Positions 28,760-37,647 of a stretch of 64,000 nucleotides of DNA are shown piece by piece. How positions within the stretch are numbered: the first letter of the stretch is position 1; every line of letters begins with the position of its first letter. Position numbers and translations under genes: made by a program. This DNA is from JADKAV01 sp037045455. GTDB lineage: Bacteria; Actinomycetota; Actinomycetes; S36-B12; UBA10799. Below the pieces are notes generated by a model. That model searched no databases and was not told where the DNA came from. It was given only the letters and a program-made list of their open reading frames with translations. The stretch spans positions 62,001 through 126,000 of the forward strand of contig JBAOIN010000005.1 of the NCBI GenBank assembly GCA_037045455.1, written 5' to 3'.

Positions 28760-28979
28760 TCGCTCCCGCCCTACCGCTGCGCCGGGATCGGGTAGTCGTC
28801 CTCCCGATATCGCCGGCACAGAGGTCGCTGGCGCCTGACAGGTCGCGCACCACAGAGCGGAGCTGCCAACCAGGCGCAGCCACGGGTGACCCGCTACCTG
28901 CGTGTTGTTGTCCTGCCTGTCCACAAGGCGCCACTAACCGCATGCGTTCGGGACATACCGGCAGTTCGTCACTTTTTCG

Positions 28980-31166
28980 TCACGAGTCCGGCGAAATTGT
29001 CACCGGTACCGCATTGAGCACAGCCGTACCCGACAGTGGGTCCAACCCCGTCAACGGGGTCAGCACGTTGCTGTTGGTGCCGGTAGTTGCGTCCACCGCC
29101 CACGCGTCGCTTGCCGGCGCCCAGCCGTGCGGCAGGCAGATCACGCCGGATCGCACCGCATCGGTCACTTCCACCTCCACGCGCTGGCGCCCCGTGGCCG
29201 ACGTCAGCCACGCGTGCCCGCCGTCAATCAGGCCGGCCTCGACCGCGTCGTCGGGGTGGACCTGGGCAGTGCAACGGCTGGAGCCGCCCGCTAGCCGGGG
29301 CAGCGTGCGCAGCCAGGAGTTGTTCGTGCGCAACTGCCGGCGCCCGACCAGGACCAGTGGCGCTTGCTCCACCTCAGCCGCCGCCAGACGGCGGCATTCC
29401 GCGATCAGCTGCTCCGGCACCAACTCGATGCGGCCGCTCGGCGTCCGCAGCACCTCCGGCAGGCGGGGCTGCAAAGGTCCCAGGTCGATGCCCGCCGGCG
29501 CGCTTTCCAGGTCGTCGAGTGTGAGGTCATACGGTCCCTTGCGCAGGGAGATGTCGATCAGGCGTGCCACTCCCCGCCGAGGTGCTACCGCACCCAGCAG
29601 CGAGACATCCTCGGCGACTGTCATCGCGACGAGGTCGTCCATCTGCTCCGGCGTCGGTTCCGAGCCACCGTTGATGCCGGCGGCGATGGCCGCCAGCGTG
29701 AGCAGCACTTGACCCTCGTCCTTCTCCCCCGGGCCCAGCGGAAACACCGCGGGTGACCAGCGGGCCGCGTTGCGCACGGCCAGGGATCCGAACACCACGT
29801 CGTAATGGCTGCGCGCCAACGGTGACGGCGCCGGCAGGATCACGTCGGCATGACGCGACGTTTCTGTGACGTACATGTCCAGGCAGACGAGCAGGTCGAG
29901 CTGACCCAATGCCCGCTCCATCCTGCTTGCGTCGGGGGTGGAGACCACGGGGTTGCCGGCGACTGTGATAAGGGCCCGAATCCGGTCATCCTCGGCAGTG
30001 TCGATCTCCTCGGCCAACGCCGCCACCGGAAACTCGCCGAGGACGCTGGGCAGCCCTCGTACCCGGGTGCGGCGGCTGCCCGGTACGCGCACGCCACGGC
30101 CGCTGCCCGGCGTGCCGAAGGTCGTCGGCCCGCCCGCGGGCGGCAGCGGGAACATGACCCCGCCCGGCCTGTCCAGGTTGCCCGTGATGACGTTGAGCAC
30201 GACGATCAGCCAGGAGGCGAGCGTGCCGAAATTCGTGGGTTCACCGTCGACCAGCAGGCCCGACGTCGACGTTCCCAGCCGCCCGTACACCGCAGCCGAT
30301 GGGGATTGCGCGATGTCGCGTGCCAGCCGGACGATCGTCTCCGCAGGAATGCCGGTGGCTTCGGCCACTGCGGCGGCGGGGAATGGCGCCAGCATCTCGT
30401 GTAATTGAGCGATCGCGTCCGGATCGACGTGATCGGCGGCTGGGCCGAGATCCACGCCGTCTGCCAGGACCGTGTTCACAAGCGCGGCCAGCAGCAACAC
30501 GTCCGTGCCGGGCCGGATCGCGAGGTGCTGGTCGGCGGCATCGGCCGTGCGGGTGCGCACCGGATCGACGACCACGAGCCGACCGCCTCGGGCCGTCAGT
30601 GCACGTAGCCGCCCTGGCATGTCCGGGACAGTCATCATCGAGCCGTTGGACACCAGCGGGTTGCCGCCCAGGATCACCAACAGGTCGGTGCGATCGATGT
30701 CCGGGACGGGCACTGAGAGTTCGGTGCCGAACACCAGCCCGAGGGCTACCTGCTGGGGCATCTGGTCCACGGTGCTGGCGGTGAACCGGTACTTCGTCCG
30801 CAGAGCCCGCACCAGCGCCGGCAGGTAGAACGTACTGGTGACGTTGTGCGCGTTGGGGTTGCCCAGGTACAGCGCGACCGCATCCGGGCCGTGGGCTTCG
30901 ATGATCTGGCGCAGACCGGCTCGGATACGGTCGAAGGCCTCGTCCCAAGTGGCTTCCCGCAGTTGGCCCTCGTCGCGGACCAGCGGCGTGCGCAAACGGG
31001 CCGGGTCGTGATGCAGATCCCCGACGGCGACTCCCTTGGGACAGATGAAGCCGCGACTGAAGACGTCCTCAGGGTCTCCGCGCACCGCGCTCACGTGGTC
31101 GTCCTCGACCGAGATCAACAGGCCGCATGTGGCCTCACACAAGGGGCAGATGTGGCGCGCCGGCAT
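28980..31166 (-). CDS. Molybdopterin-dependent oxidoreductase (DMSO-reductase superfamily)
   Basis: 728 residues. An N-terminal 4Fe-4S site is made of CPLCEATC and a later Cys in GFICPKG. Molybdopterin-binding landmarks are TDLLVILGGNPLVSN, VVVDPVRTRTAD and LAIRPGTDVLLL. The C-terminal barrel domain (RLPEVLRTPSGRIELVPE; NNSWLRTLPRL; VHPDDAVEAGL) is complete. No Tat signal is visible, so it is probably cytoplasmic. No electron-transfer subunit or maturation gene is adjacent, so formate, nitrate or other substrates cannot be separated. It stands alone between a 221-base gap and a family 1 palindrome. Confidence 0.85.
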   Translation of the reverse strand: MPARHICPLCEATCGLLISVEDDHVSAVRGDPEDVFSRGFICPKGVAVGDLHHDPARLRTPLVRDEGQLREATWDEAFDRIRAGLRQIIEAHGPDAVALYLGNPNAHNVTSTFYLPALVRALRTKYRFTASTVDQMPQQVALGLVFGTELSVPVPDIDRTDLLVILGGNPLVSNGSMMTVPDMPGRLRALTARGGRLVVVDPVRTRTADAADQHLAIRPGTDVLLLAALVNTVLADGVDLGPAADHVDPDAIAQLHEMLAPFPAAAVAEATGIPAETIVRLARDIAQSPSAAVYGRLGTSTSGLLVDGEPTNFGTLASWLIVVLNVITGNLDRPGGVMFPLPPAGGPTTFGTPGSGRGVRVPGSRRTRVRGLPSVLGEFPVAALAEEIDTAEDDRIRALITVAGNPVVSTPDASRMERALGQLDLLVCLDMYVTETSRHADVILPAPSPLARSHYDVVFGSLAVRNAARWSPAVFPLGPGEKDEGQVLLTLAAIAAGINGGSEPTPEQMDDLVAMTVAEDVSLLGAVAPRRGVARLIDISLRKGPYDLTLDDLESAPAGIDLGPLQPRLPEVLRTPSGRIELVPEQLIAECRRLAAAEVEQAPLVLVGRRQLRTNNSWLRTLPRLAGGSSRCTAQVHPDDAVEAGLIDGGHAWLTSATGRQRVEVEVTDAVRSGVICLPHGWAPASDAWAVDATTGTNSNVLTPLTGLDPLSGTAVLNAVPVTISPDS

Positions 31167-31275
31167 GGGCGCACTCTACGCCCGATCTCTGGCACCCCTA
31201 TGGCAGACGTGAGAGATGCGCTGCTGGACGCCTGGCATGAGCGAACCGGCAACTTGCCGGATCGCGAGACAGCCG

Positions 31276-31363
31276 ATCCGTGAGCATTCCGGGCATCCGT
31301 TAGCCCGGCGGGACGGGGTTTTCGCGCCCGGAACGCTAACCGATGCCCAGAGTGCTCACCGAT
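31276..31363. repeat. Family 1 intergenic palindrome, copy C
   Basis: 88 bp. Left arm ATCCGTGAGCATTCCGGGC then ATCCGTTAGC; centre GGGACGGGGTTTTCGCGCC; right arm GCTAACCGATGCCC then GAGTGCTCACCGAT. It lies upstream of the molybdopterin enzyme start and downstream of the EamA stop, both on the minus strand, so it is not limited to convergent gaps. Confidence 0.9.
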
Positions 31364-31387
31364 CGAGATTTCGCCCGCCAGGCGCGC

Positions 31388-32383
31388 CTAGCGGCCGTGC
31401 GGTTCATGCTCGGCAGGAACGACATCCACCAACAGGTCATCGATGCCGCTTTCCAGCACATCGCGCTCACCAAGCTTGACGACTACTACCCCTCCTAGCA
31501 CCAGGAACGCACCGAGCAACTGCAGGGGTTTCGGCTGCTGGTCCAGCAGAATCCAGGCGAAAACCAGACCCGCCGCGACCTCCGAGAGCGCGACGAAGGA
31601 GGCCAGCCGGGATCCGAGGTGACGGGCCGCGGCGATGCCCGTGACGTAGGCGAGCGCAGCGGTGACCAGGCCGAGTGCCAGGACCGGCAGCCACCAAGGC
31701 ACCGTGCCGAGCGTGAACGTGACCGGCGAGGTGGACATGGTCATCGGCAGCACGCCGACCAGTGCCGCGAGCCAGAAGGCGACGGCCGCGAAGACCAACC
31801 CACCTGCAGCCAGCGTGATCGGCGGCAGACCGCTGGAGTCGTCAGCCGAGATCACGAAGTACGTCGCGGCGCCGACCATGGCGCCGAGTGCGAACAGCAC
31901 GCCGAGCGCGTCGACGCTGGTTCCGCTCAGGACGTCCAGCAGCAGCACCAGCCCGACCGCAGCGATGGCCGCACCGACGAATGTCAGCGGCCCGGGCTTC
32001 TGCCCCCGGAACGCCCACATGAACAGCACCACCGCGACCGGTGCGGTGTACTCGATCAGCAACGCCACCCCGACGTCGAGCCGGGACACCGCGAGGAAGT
32101 ACAGGAACTGCGCGCCGGCCACGGCCAGCAGGCCGTAGATCACGATGGTCCGCGCGTTGGTCAGCAACACGCGAAACTGGCCCCGGACCGCCATGAGACC
32201 CGGAATCACCAGGACCAACGCGGCGATGGTTACGCGCATAGCCACCGCTGCCGCCGGGGACCAGCCGGTGTCCATCAAGGCCCGAGCCAGCGATCCGGAC
32301 AGCCCGAATGACACCGCGGACGTCAGGGCCAGCGCAATACCGGCGCCGGAGGTCCGCTGCACGTCAGGAGTGTCGGTGCTCAT
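31388..32383 (-). CDS. EamA/DMT-family transporter
   Basis: 331 residues with ten predicted transmembrane helices in two EamA repeats (SAVSFGLSGSLARALMDTGW and GVLFALGAMVGAATYFVIS). SRLDVGVALLIEYTAPVAVVLF is the characteristic helix 4-5 region. A charged C-terminal tail ends with VPAEHEPHGR. Members export amino acids or other small metabolites. ATG 32383, with GGAG five bases upstream. It is divergent from the CGNR zinc-finger regulator, which probably controls it. Confidence 0.88.
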   Translation of the reverse strand: MSTDTPDVQRTSGAGIALALTSAVSFGLSGSLARALMDTGWSPAAAVAMRVTIAALVLVIPGLMAVRGQFRVLLTNARTIVIYGLLAVAGAQFLYFLAVSRLDVGVALLIEYTAPVAVVLFMWAFRGQKPGPLTFVGAAIAAVGLVLLLDVLSGTSVDALGVLFALGAMVGAATYFVISADDSSGLPPITLAAGGLVFAAVAFWLAALVGVLPMTMSTSPVTFTLGTVPWWLPVLALGLVTAALAYVTGIAAARHLGSRLASFVALSEVAAGLVFAWILLDQQPKPLQLLGAFLVLGGVVVVKLGERDVLESGIDDLLVDVVPAEHEPHGR

Positions 32384-32389
32384 GACTCC

Positions 32390-32420
32390 TGACACTACGT
32401 GTTCTTGCGGTAAGGTGTCA
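32390..32420. promoter_or_regulatory. Candidate operator between EamA and CGNR genes
   Basis: TGACAC and GTGTCA form an inverted repeat with 19 bases between half-sites, filling the 39-base divergent gap. Its location suggests binding by the CGNR protein and control of both genes. Confidence 0.5.
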
Positions 32421-32422
32421 AT

Positions 32423-32941
32423 GTGGTTTTCGCTCCTGACGTGGAAGAGGCTCTCGGGGCGGCCGTTGCGCTGGTCAATTCGGCGATGCCCTCCCTTGGC
32501 GATTTGCGGACCTTCTACGACGCGTGGGGATACACCGGTTCCAAACCCCGGACGGCGCAGGAACTGCGGGCGGTGCAGGCGCTGCGACCGCGGTTGCGCG
32601 AGTTGCTGCTCGCCGACCGCGACGATGCCGTCGCGCTGGTCAACGGCATCCTCGCCGAGCAGCGCGCGGTTCCCCAACTCGTCCGCCACGACCACCTCGA
32701 CTGGCACATCCATGCGGTCTCCGAAGATCGCCCCATGCACGAACGCATCCTCGTGGAGACGGCCATGGCCATGGTCGACGTCGTCCGCGGCGACGAGATG
32801 AGCCGCCTGCTGGTGTGCGACGCCGACGGTTGTGAGGGTTTGGTGCTGGACCTTTCCCGCAACCGCTGCCGGCGATTCTGCAGCACGACGTGCGGGAACC
32901 GGGAGGCGCAGGCCGCATTCCGTTCCAGGCAGCGCGTCTAG
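32423..32941 (+). CDS. CGNR zinc-finger (ABATE-domain) regulator
   Basis: 172 residues. The N-terminal ABATE-like domain (LRTFYDAWGYTG; LRAVQALRPRLRELLL) is followed by a C-terminal CGNR zinc finger: LVCDADGCEGLVLDLSRNRCRRFCSTTCGNREAQAAF, here quoted only as Cys positions C-x4-C...C-x3-C-x3-CGNR in meaning. Proteins of this type are stress- or metabolite-responsive regulators, often next to a transporter. Starts GTG 32423 or ATG 32421 differ in frame; the GTG frame matches the family. Confidence 0.85.
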   Translation: MVFAPDVEEALGAAVALVNSAMPSLGDLRTFYDAWGYTGSKPRTAQELRAVQALRPRLRELLLADRDDAVALVNGILAEQRAVPQLVRHDHLDWHIHAVSEDRPMHERILVETAMAMVDVVRGDEMSRLLVCDADGCEGLVLDLSRNRCRRFCSTTCGNREAQAAFRSRQRV

Positions 32942-32950
32942 GCTTGAGAC

Positions 32951-33427
32951 ATGACAGTGCACGACAACGGCCCGGAGCCGAACGCCTTCAACATCGAAAC
33001 CGAGACGGTCGACAACGCGAACTACCGGACTGTGGCGTGGAGCGGGAAGTACCTGCAGGTCACGCTGATGAGCATTCCGGTCGGGGAGTCGATCGGGCTC
33101 GAGTCACACCCCGACACCGATCAGTTCCTGCGCCTCGACGCTGGTCAGGGCCGGGTCACGATGGGTCCGGCCGAGGACGACCTGCCGTTCCAGCAGGACG
33201 TCGAGGACGGGTGGGCCGTCATGGTTCCCGCAGGCACCTGGCACGACATCATCAACACCGGCGACGAGCCCATGCGGTTGTACGCGATCTACGCGCCCGT
33301 GCACCACGCAGCCGGCATTGTGCAGGAAACCGCCGAGGACGCCGAACGTGACGAGGAGTCGGGGGCAGACTCCCCGCCGCAGTGGTCGGTGCAGCCTGAT
33401 TCGGGCAGCCCGGATCAGCACGCCTGA
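32951..33427 (+). CDS. Small cupin protein
   Basis: 158 residues. Cupin motif 1 begins at GESIGLESHPDTDQFLRLDAG and motif 2 at PAGTWHDIINTG. Metal ligands in the expected places are H (ESHPDTDQF: His then Gln/Asp replace the usual H-x-H-x4-E), and H in TWHDI. The C-terminal tail is acidic and Ser/Pro-rich. Function unknown; it starts 9 bases after the CGNR gene and may be in its operon. Confidence 0.82.
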   Translation: MTVHDNGPEPNAFNIETETVDNANYRTVAWSGKYLQVTLMSIPVGESIGLESHPDTDQFLRLDAGQGRVTMGPAEDDLPFQQDVEDGWAVMVPAGTWHDIINTGDEPMRLYAIYAPVHHAAGIVQETAEDAERDEESGADSPPQWSVQPDSGSPDQHA

Positions 33428-33439
33428 GCCTCACATACA

Positions 33440-33580
33440 CAGATGCCAGCGGGCTTGTGCCGTCTGTGCAGGTTCGTGTCATACGTGAAGCTTCAGGTCG
33501 AGTTTCGGTGACCCAAAGCTGCACGTCTTGCCCGAGCTTTCACATCTGGCACGAAGGTGCACGCTTGGTCCATCTGGCAC
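33440..33580. repeat. Solitary long imperfect inverted repeat
   Basis: Between the convergent cupin and xylulokinase genes. Left arm motifs CAGATGCCAG and TTCGTGTCATACGTGAAGC are mirrored on the right by GAGCTTTCACATCTGGCACG and CCATCTGGCACC. The centre holds GTTTCGGTGACCC. It differs from families 1-3 but has the same two-motif-per-arm design. Confidence 0.65.
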
Positions 33581-33599
33581 CAGCCCCCCACGCAATCGG

Positions 33600-34950
33600 T
33601 CACGAAGATCGGTGGAGCCGCTCGCGCCACAGGTCGAAGGCCGGCGGCGGGGCGCCCGGCTCGTGAACGACGGGGGGGTCTGCGGGGGGTGGCAGTTCAA
33701 CACCCACACCGGAAGCCGCCAGCATTGCCGCGCCCAAAGCCGAGGCGCTGCGTTCGGGCACCACGTCGACGCGCGCCTGCAGTGCGTCTGCCAGCAGCTG
33801 CGGCACCAACGGGTTGCGTGCCCCACCACCAGTCATCCGAACTTGCCGAACCGAACCTGCGAGAACGCGCACCCCTTCGGCGGCGGCGAAGACCATGCCC
33901 TCCACTGCAGCGCGCGCGAGATCCTCGCGCGTCGTCGTGTCGGACAGGCCCAACCACGCACCGCGGGCGTCGGGCCCGGCCACCGCACCTCGCTCCCCGC
34001 TCAGGAACGGCAGAACCGTGACGCCCTCGGAGCCATTCGAAGCAGCCGCCGCGAACAGTTCGTCCCAGCTGAAGCCCAACCACTGCCGCGCCCGGTCCAG
34101 CGCAAGCCCTCCGTTCTGCAACGCCACCATCCCGTACCACGCCCCGCCGGCGTCGGCGTACAGATGCGTGACGGGATCCGGCGACGGACGCGGGGCATCG
34201 ACGCCCATCAGGATCTGGGCACCGGAGCCGAGATTGACCTGCACCTGGCCCGTCGCCAGACCGCCCGACCCGAGCAACGCCGCGGGCGTGTCACCGGCCC
34301 CGGCGACGAGCACCGGGTCACCGGGCAGGCGCGCAGTGCCGACCACGTGTGAACTGCTCACGACCTGCGGCAGCAACCGAGCCGGCAGCCCCAGCGCGTC
34401 GACGACATCGGAAGCCCACCGATCCGCTGGAACATCCCACAGCAGAGTCGCCGAGGCATCACTGCGCTCGGCGACGAGCCCGCCACCGAGCCTGGCGCGC
34501 AGATAGTCCTTGGGTTGCAGCGCGGCGTGCGCCATGTCCACCCGATCCGGTTCGTGCTCTTGCAGCCAGCCCAGAATGGGGCCAGCCATGCCGGGGGTCA
34601 ACGGGTTCGCCAGCCGTTGTCGCATGTCCGCAGGCAGCTCGCGCCAGCGCTGCAGATCGGCCCGCCGGTCGGGCCACAAGACGGCCGGCCGGACCGCTTC
34701 GCCGTCGGCGTCCACGAGCACCAGCCCGTGCATCTGGCCGTCCAGCCCGACCGCGTTCCAGTTGTGGGAGCCCAGGCGGTCGAGCGCGGACTCCAGCGCA
34801 GCAACCCACGCGGCCGGGTCGATCTCGGCGAAGCCCGGCGCAGGCCGGTCGACCCCGTAGGCCGCCTCGGCCTGCGCAGCCACCGTGCCGTCCTCGCGAA
34901 CCGCCGCGAGTTTGAGCCCGCTGGTGCCGAGGTCGATGCCCGAGGAACAT
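33600..34950 (-). CDS. xylB: Xylulokinase (FGGY carbohydrate kinase), probable frameshift at start
   Basis: About 450 residues. FGGY family signatures: GIDLGTSGLKLAAV (phosphate 1), NAVGLDGQMHGLVLVD (substrate, matching xylulokinase D-G-Q-M-H-G), NLGSGAQILMG, VRMTGGGARNPLVPQLLAD. It phosphorylates D-xylulose or a related ketose. The open frame can be extended only into the palindrome at 34966-35042. AGGTAT precedes ATG 34950, and deleting one G from the GGG at 34939-34941 gives MFLGIDLGTSGLK. I therefore take 34950 as the start with one inserted base. It is followed downstream by nothing on the strand and preceded by the epimerase. Confidence 0.85.
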
Positions 34951-34965
34951 GTCAGATACCTACCC

Positions 34966-35042
34966 GAATTGTCGCGAAGTTGCCCGCGCTGTCGCGAAGG
35001 CGGTAGCGACACGCCGTGATCAGCAACGACAACGCGACAATG
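34966..35042. repeat. Family 3 palindrome, copy 1
   Basis: Outer arms ATTGTCGCG and CGCGACAAT, with inner CTGTCGCG and GCGACACGCC. It shares GCGACACGCCG-type and CGACAACGCGACAA segments with 39862-39922. It separates the epimerase from the xylulokinase within the sugar module, just upstream of the kinase ribosome-binding site. Confidence 0.75.
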
Positions 35043-35043
35043 G

Positions 35044-35892
35044 TCAGCCTCGCAGATGACCGGCCATGAAGTCGTAGGCGTGCTGCGCCAAGTCGGCGCC
35101 GTCGCTCCACAGGTTGCGCCATACGGCCAGCGTGTTGCTCAGCTCCGGGTGCACGACCGCCGAGGAGAAGGACTCGAACGTCACCGGTCCCTGATAGCCG
35201 CTGGTGCGCAGCGCGCTGAAGAACTCGGGGAAGTCGATGGTCCCGGTGCCGAGGTAACCGCGGTGGGACTCCCCCACGTGCACGTAACCCAGTCGGGAAC
35301 CGGCGGTCACGACGGGCTCGGAGAACCCGTTCTCCTCGATGTTCGCGTGATAGGTGTCGAGGTGCACGGTCAGGTCCGCGCCGGCGTCGTCGATCAGGGT
35401 AAGCATCTCGGCGACGGTGTTCACGACGTTGCTCTCGTAGCGGTTGACCACCTCCAACGAGGTCGGCAAGCCGACCGCCGCCGTGGTCTGCGCCAGCCAC
35501 GCCATACTTTCCAGCACGTGCTGCCGGCCCGCGTCGCTGATCGGCTCGGGGTACTTGCCGAGCTTGGAGTAGAGCACTCCGCACAAGTTGCCTGCACCGA
35601 TGCCGGCAGCCACATCGACCGCCGCTGCCAGCCGGTCGCGACCGCGCGCCACGATCTCGGGATCCGGGCTCGACACATCGGTGTCATCGGACAGACCCAG
35701 CGAGCAGGCGGCCCGCAGGTCGTTGTCGGCGAGCAGCTGCTTGGTCATCTCGACGTCGAAGTGCTCGGGTTCCAGGATCGGGATCTCGATGATGTCGAAG
35801 CCGATCCGCTTCGTGCTCTCGATGGCGTGCCGGGCGGACTCGGGCGTCCACTCACCGGTCCATACGAGGGCATGTAATCCCAGGGGGTTCAC
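35044..35892 (-). CDS. Sugar-phosphate isomerase/epimerase (ketose 3-epimerase type)
   Basis: 282 residues, TIM barrel of the xylose isomerase-like AP_endonuc_2 family. Blocks typical of D-tagatose/psicose 3-epimerases: GFDIIEIPILEP, LEVVNRYESNVVNTVAEML (Glu metal ligand), HLDTYHANIEENGF (Asp, His), YVHVGESHRGYLGTGTIDF and PVTFESFSS (Glu). It probably interconverts ketoses before phosphorylation by the adjacent xylulokinase. ATG 35892. The ABC transporter genes lie upstream in the same direction, 12 bases away. Confidence 0.88.
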   Translation of the reverse strand: MNPLGLHALVWTGEWTPESARHAIESTKRIGFDIIEIPILEPEHFDVEMTKQLLADNDLRAACSLGLSDDTDVSSPDPEIVARGRDRLAAAVDVAAGIGAGNLCGVLYSKLGKYPEPISDAGRQHVLESMAWLAQTTAAVGLPTSLEVVNRYESNVVNTVAEMLTLIDDAGADLTVHLDTYHANIEENGFSEPVVTAGSRLGYVHVGESHRGYLGTGTIDFPEFFSALRTSGYQGPVTFESFSSAVVHPELSNTLAVWRNLWSDGADLAQHAYDFMAGHLRG

Positions 35893-35904
35893 AGCGATTT
35901 CCTT

Positions 35905-36663
35905 TCAGATGAATTCAGCGTCGGGCGCCACAGCGCCGGTGACCAGCCCGACCAGTTCGTCGCCATGGGTGTCGGCACCGCGGCGGGTCGCGACGGTGCG
36001 ACCGGCACGCATGACGGTCACGGCATCAGCCAGCCGCAGCACCTGGTCGAAGTTGTGACTGATCAGCATGATCGAGATGCCCCGCGACTTGAGGTCGTGG
36101 ATGAGCTCCTCGACCTTCGCGGTCTCCTGCACACCGAGCGCCGCGGTCGGCTCGTCCATGATGACGATCGAGGAGCCCCAGCCGGCGGCGCGCGCGATGG
36201 CGACCGCCTGCCGCTGGCCACCTGACAGCCGCCGGACGCGGGACTTCACCGACGGCACGTTGATGGCCAGGGTGGAGACCATGTCGGTGGCCCGGCTGGC
36301 CATCGAGCGGCGGTTCATCAGTTGAATCGGGCCGAAGCCGCGCGTCTCTTCTCGCGTGAGGAACAGGTTTTGCCAGACAGTTAGGTCCTCGACCAGTGCG
36401 AGGTTCTGGTGCACGGTCTCGATACCGGCGTCGCGCGCTTGCTCGGGGTTGCTGAAGCGCACCGGCTCGCCCTGCACGTGGACCGTGCCGGCGTCGGGGG
36501 CATGGATGCCGCAGATGCAACGCACCAGTGTCGACTTGCCGGCGCCGTTGTCGCCGATCAGCGCGGTCACCTCGCCGGGCTGCATCGTGAAGGACGCATC
36601 CTTGAGCGCCTGCACGTTGCCGAAACTCTTGCGGATGTGTTGGGCGTCGAGTACGGGGGTCAT
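35905..36663 (-). CDS. Sugar ABC transporter ATPase (single-domain)
   Basis: 252 residues. Walker A GDNGAGKST, Q-loop in ETVHQNLALVEDL, signature LSGGQRQAVAIARA, Walker B SIVIMDEPTAALG and switch His LISHNF. It is half the length of RbsA/XylG-type double ATPases but resembles the FrcA/single-ATPase type of carbohydrate uptake transporters. ATG 36663 overlaps the permease stop by four bases. Confidence 0.92.
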   Translation of the reverse strand: MTPVLDAQHIRKSFGNVQALKDASFTMQPGEVTALIGDNGAGKSTLVRCICGIHAPDAGTVHVQGEPVRFSNPEQARDAGIETVHQNLALVEDLTVWQNLFLTREETRGFGPIQLMNRRSMASRATDMVSTLAINVPSVKSRVRRLSGGQRQAVAIARAAGWGSSIVIMDEPTAALGVQETAKVEELIHDLKSRGISIMLISHNFDQVLRLADAVTVMRAGRTVATRRGADTHGDELVGLVTGAVAPDAEFI

Positions 36664-37640
36664 TTCTGGAACCTCGTCAGCAGGGCTGCCAGGACGACGA
36701 CGATGCCGACTGCCAGCGGTTGGTAGAACTGCGAAAGCCCGAGCAGGGTCAGGCCGTTGACCAGGGCGGTCAGCAGCAACGCACCCATGACGGGGCCGGT
36801 GATCGTGGCCCGGCCGCCGAAGAGGCTCACCCCGCCGAGCACCACGGCGGCAACCGAGTTGAGGAGGAAACTCGTGTTGCTCGCCGGCTCGGCGGCGCCC
36901 ACACGTGCCACCAGCAGGATCGCCGCGATGCCGGCCAGGAAGCCGCTCAACGTGTACACGGCGATCTTGACGCGGACGGTGCGCACACCCACCGCCCGCG
37001 CGCTCTCGGTCGAACCACCCGTCGCCAGGACGTGCAGTCCGAACCTGCTGTTGAACAGCGCGACGTGAGCCACCACTGCGACGACCGCAGCCACGATCAC
37101 CGACCAGCTGAAGGGCCCGATACCGCCCGCGGACAGCTTGAGCAGGAACCTGTTGATCACCTGGATGGGCTTGCCATCCGCCAGGATCAACGCCAGCCCG
37201 GACGCGGCCGACAACGCACCGAGAGTGACGATGAAGTCGGTGATCCCGCCCTTGGCGATGATGGTTCCGTTCAGCATGCCGACCGCGGACGAGGCCAGCA
37301 CCCCCGCCAGCATGGCCAGGAAGATGTTGTCAGTGCCCTGGAACGTCAGGCCCAGGACGATGGCACCCAGGGTCATGACCGAGGCCATCGACAGGTCGAT
37401 ACCCGCGGTTGCCACGACAAACGTCTGCCCCACGGCCAGGACCACCAGGATGGCACTGGCCTGCAGCATCGCTTCGATGTTGCCGCCGGACACGAACGTC
37501 GGGTCCAGAATGCCGAAGACGATCACGAGTACGACCAGCCCGATCGGGGCGGCCAGTTCGGGCCAGGGGGCCGAGGCGAGCCGGCTACCGAGGCCGGCCC
37601 GCTCGTCGGTCACCTCAGCCGTGGGGGAGACGGTTGTCAT
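36660..37640 (-). CDS. Sugar ABC transporter permease (RbsC/XylH-like)
   Basis: 326 residues, eight to ten transmembrane helices. Family blocks: GQTFVVATAGIDLSMASVMTLGA, GMLNGTIIAKGGITDFIVTLGALSA, SRFGLHVLATGGSTESARAVGVR and VVLGGVSLFGGRATITGPVMGA. The conserved G-I-D-L-S and G-G-S-x-x-A-x-x-x-G motifs mark the ribose/xylose permease family. It lies between binding protein and ATPase. Confidence 0.92.
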   Translation of the reverse strand: MTTVSPTAEVTDERAGLGSRLASAPWPELAAPIGLVVLVIVFGILDPTFVSGGNIEAMLQASAILVVLAVGQTFVVATAGIDLSMASVMTLGAIVLGLTFQGTDNIFLAMLAGVLASSAVGMLNGTIIAKGGITDFIVTLGALSAASGLALILADGKPIQVINRFLLKLSAGGIGPFSWSVIVAAVVAVVAHVALFNSRFGLHVLATGGSTESARAVGVRTVRVKIAVYTLSGFLAGIAAILLVARVGAAEPASNTSFLLNSVAAVVLGGVSLFGGRATITGPVMGALLLTALVNGLTLLGLSQFYQPLAVGIVVVLAALLTRFQK

Positions 37641-37647
37641 GATCGGT

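Noticed and set aside
31200..31283. 27-codon frame ending in the family 1 repeat (copy C)
   Set aside because: No ribosome-binding site and no family; its stop in the repeat may be chance.
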